From a bacterium (GTDB lineage Bacteria > Desulfobacterota > Binatia > HRBIN30 > CADEER01): DNA of 64,000 nt. Below are positions 62,468 through 64,000 of the stretch, piece by piece. Below the pieces are notes generated by a model. The model did no database searches. It was not told the DNA's origin and saw nothing but the letters and a program-made list of their open reading frames with translations. The first letter of the stretch is position 1; each line of letters begins with the position of its first letter. The translations under genes and the position numbers were made by a program. Location: NCBI GenBank assembly GCA_030430165.1, contig JAUIGL010000009.1, positions 56,732-120,731 of the forward strand, in the 5' to 3' direction.

Positions 62468-63519
62468 AGCCACTCCCTGTGTCTTCCGTTCAGTACGTGC
62501 TTCATGGTTTGTGCCGTCAGAAACAGCGTGAAGTCTTCCTTGGTCTCGCTCGCCTGCGGATTCACGCCGAGCTTCAGCGCGCGGCAGCGCTCGCGGATCT
62601 GCGTCAGCACCGGACGGATGATGTACTTGTACTCGCCGGTCCAGCGCGAGACCTTGCGCGTCGCTTCGGCGTGCACTTCGCGAATGAAGTGGTCGGCCGA
62701 TCCGGGCCCGCTGGGGTCGTCGACCTGCCGCGGAAAGAGCCGCTTGAGGTCGCGATCGTAGGTGCTGGCTGCATCGAGGCCGAGGCGTTCGCGCCGCACC
62801 TGGTAGTGCTCGCGCAATGTCGTCGTCAGCTCGCGCAGCGGCTCGACGGTGGTCCGCCGCGTGTTGATCGGAGGCTTCTTGCGGATCTCGTTCATCAACT
62901 CGTCCATGTAGTCGAGCTTCTTGATTGCCGGCCAGGCGCTGTACCGTCGGCGCCAATCGGAATGCGGGGTCATCCAGACGGCGAAGGTCTCGGCAAAGTC
63001 TTCGTCGGGATGGCTCAGCGCGTAGGACGGCTCGAGATGGCGCACGATCGAGCGCGAATACGGCCGCGGCTCGTAGAACTCGGGGTAGGGTGTCTTCGAC
63101 GAACCGAACAGTCGCTGGCGGCGCTTGCGACGACGCAATTGGTAGGCGTTGTCGATGGCGTGGCCGGTTTCGTGGCGCAGGATCCGCATGCACCATTCCG
63201 GAGTTCCGCCCTCGACCTCGTGCACCTGGCTGCGCTCGAGCTCGGTGAGACGGGGGTGGATCAGGTAGAACGGGGCCGCACAGCCGGGCGTTCCGTCGGG
63301 CGTGAACCATTCGTTCGAGATCCAGAAGAATGGTCGAAAACGAAACCCGAGCTCCTTGAGCTCGCGCTTGAGCTGATCGATGCGGGACTCCAGAGCGGTG
63401 CCTTGAATCGTCAGGTGCAGGTCACAGAAGCGCAGGTCGAGCAGCTTGCGGTCCGGCCAGCTCGCCCACTCCGGCTCCTTGAGACCGCGTGCCGGATTCG
63501 ACTCGGATGGCCCAGCCAT
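62464..63519 (-). CDS. Putative zinc metallopeptidase (HExxH) paired with the ATP-grasp ligase
   Basis: 351 residues from ATG 63519 (MAGPSESNPARGLKEPEW); the frame continues upstream into repeats, which is not credible. The active-site motif RILRHETGHAIDNAYQLRRRKR is followed 50-60 residues later by SYALSHPDEDFAETFAVWMTP, which supplies the likely third ligand Glu. The rest is mostly helical and charged, with no signal peptide, so it is probably cytosolic. The family resembles putative zinc-binding metallopeptidases of unknown target. The four-base overlap with the ATP-grasp start argues that both act on one substrate. Confidence 0.78.
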   Translation of the reverse strand: MAGPSESNPARGLKEPEWASWPDRKLLDLRFCDLHLTIQGTALESRIDQLKRELKELGFRFRPFFWISNEWFTPDGTPGCAAPFYLIHPRLTELERSQVHEVEGGTPEWCMRILRHETGHAIDNAYQLRRRKRRQRLFGSSKTPYPEFYEPRPYSRSIVRHLEPSYALSHPDEDFAETFAVWMTPHSDWRRRYSAWPAIKKLDYMDELMNEIRKKPPINTRRTTVEPLRELTTTLREHYQVRRERLGLDAASTYDRDLKRLFPRQVDDPSGPGSADHFIREVHAEATRKVSRWTGEYKYIIRPVLTQIRERCRALKLGVNPQASETKEDFTLFLTAQTMKHVLNGRHREWL

Positions 63520-63628
63520 AGCCCTGACATGCCGCCCCCCTGCCGCGCGGTCAAGGCGCGACATCCCCACACGCGGCTGGCCCACTCCAGCTGCGCCCTC
63601 TTCCGCGCCGAGCAGCGCCACGAAGCTC

Positions 63629-63879
63629 GTCCCCCCTTGCCAAGGGGGGACTTCAGGGGGGTCAGCAGTGTTGCGCGAGCTGAGATCGGTAACAAGGAAG
63701 CTCCTTGCGTCGCAGCTTGACCTCCCCCTAACCCCCTCCTTGGTAAGGAGGGGGGGCCGGAGAGCCAAAACTCGTCCCCCCTTGGCAAGGGGGGACTTCA
63801 GGGGGGTCAGCAGTGTTGCGCGAGCTGAGATCGGTAACAAGGAAGCGCCTTGCGTCGCAGCTTGACCTCCCCCTAACCC
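63629..63879. repeat. Two 106-base direct repeats of the CCCCCCTTGCCAAGGGGGG family
   Basis: Block 63629-63735 and block 63774-63879 are near-identical. Each consists of the GTCCCCCCTTGCCAAGGGGG palindrome, ACTTCAGGGGGGTCA, GCAGTGTTGCGCGAGCTGAG and AAGGAAGCTCCTTGCGTCGCAG, ending CTTGACCTCCCCCTAACCC. They share all parts with the array at 47938-48510. The gap 63520-63936 holds no gene. Confidence 0.8.
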
Positions 63880-64000
63880 ACATATGCGTTAACCTAAAGA
63901 TTGCAGGATTTGCCTGATTGGCATAGCCTGTGGGGCATGAGCGGTGGTGGGGTGGCGGCGGACGAGTGGGCAGTGATCAAGGAGTTACTGCCCGAGGGGG
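63880..64000 (+). mobile_element. Left end of an insertion sequence cutting the repeat
   Basis: The repeat text CCTCCCCCTAACCC continues as CCTCCTTGG in every other copy but switches at 63879/63880 to ACATATGCGTTAACCTAAAG, which is lower in GC and begins a new open frame. This marks the left boundary of an inserted element. The right end, and any target duplication, is outside the window. Confidence 0.65.
63937..64000 (+). CDS. Transposase N-terminus (IS5-like, DUF4096 type), 3' end outside the window
   Basis: The first 21 codons read MSGGGVAADEWAVIKELLPEG. ADEWAVIKELLPE resembles the N-terminal DUF4096 helix of IS5-group transposases (commonly DEQWALIEPLLPP). The ATG follows GGGGC and lies 57 bases from the proposed element boundary, which is a normal leader for an IS. 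Only the N-terminus is visible. Confidence 0.6.
   Translation, partial: MSGGGVAADEWAVIKELLPEG

Noticed and set aside
62468..63310. N-terminal extension of the ATP-grasp protein
   Set aside because: It is the out-of-frame reading of the metallopeptidase gene; the GTG at 62467 starts the recognisable ligase fold.

Overview
This window looks like chromosome from a high-GC, Gram-negative, aerobic or microaerobic bacterium. Evidence for that includes lipoprotein signal peptides, a cbb3-type heme-copper oxidase, TPR and bactofilin proteins, and many acyl-CoA enzymes. The ribosomal block ffh-rpsP-khpA-rimM-trmD-(PF09936 RNA methyltransferase)-rplS is an order I associate with deltaproteobacterial lineages (Desulfobacterota, Myxococcota, Binatota and relatives). 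I cannot place it more precisely by eye.

Layout. 1-2.4 kb: the end of a P-loop kinase, an AcuB-like CBS protein, a MITE-like palindrome and a histone-like Lys-rich protein. 2.7-9.05 kb: a signalling/stress block with UspA, an NtrC-type regulator, a P2-type calcium-type ATPase and a PAS-PAS histidine kinase. 9.05-16.4 kb (minus strand): one tightly overlapping operon for a cbb3-type oxidase with a split CcoP, small membrane proteins and the copper ATPase CcoI. 16.6-28.6 kb: mixed single genes (DUF2237, a ThuA-sugar dehydrogenase-PKD lipoprotein, an M1-peptidase-like protein that has lost its zinc ligands, CBS, AtuA-like, UPF0104 flippase-like). 28.9-33.2 kb: the translation/SRP block. 33.2-38.3 kb (minus): bactofilin, a peptide-type ABC binding lipoprotein, a DUF4292/LolB-like lipoprotein and a large TPR lipoprotein. 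38.5-49.9 kb: phosphodiester glycosidase, rpiA, adenylate cyclase, dynamin-like GTPase, ClpP-like protease, GDPD, RecQ, a repeat array with a DUF559 nuclease, and TesB. 50-56.3 kb (minus): SSS symporter, GH10 xylanase and heparinase-like lyase, probably a polysaccharide-use cluster. 56.5-61.3 kb: two acyl-CoA dehydrogenases, another SSS symporter and a crotonase. 61.4-63.5 kb (minus): an ATP-grasp ligase translationally overlapped with a zinc metallopeptidase. The right edge is a repeat array cut by an insertion sequence.

How the genes fit together. The NtrC regulator and the NtrB-like kinase flank the ATPase and may be a pair. The oxidase operon holds catalytic subunits, a copper exporter and a TauE/SafE-like membrane protein of the type linked to cbb3 maturation. 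The acyl-CoA, TesB and AtuA-like genes point to lipid, terpenoid or branched-acid catabolism. The GH10/lyase/symporter set suggests cleavage of plant-type polysaccharide followed by sodium-driven uptake.

The window is rich in small palindromic and dispersed repeats of at least eight kinds. The two observations I rate highest are the ATP-grasp/metallopeptidase pair and the variable-stem hairpin arrays at 24.3 and 27.8 kb. The split-CcoP oxidase operon and the khpA-rimM junction, where rimM has no standard start codon, follow. All functional assignments come from motif recognition without database searches.
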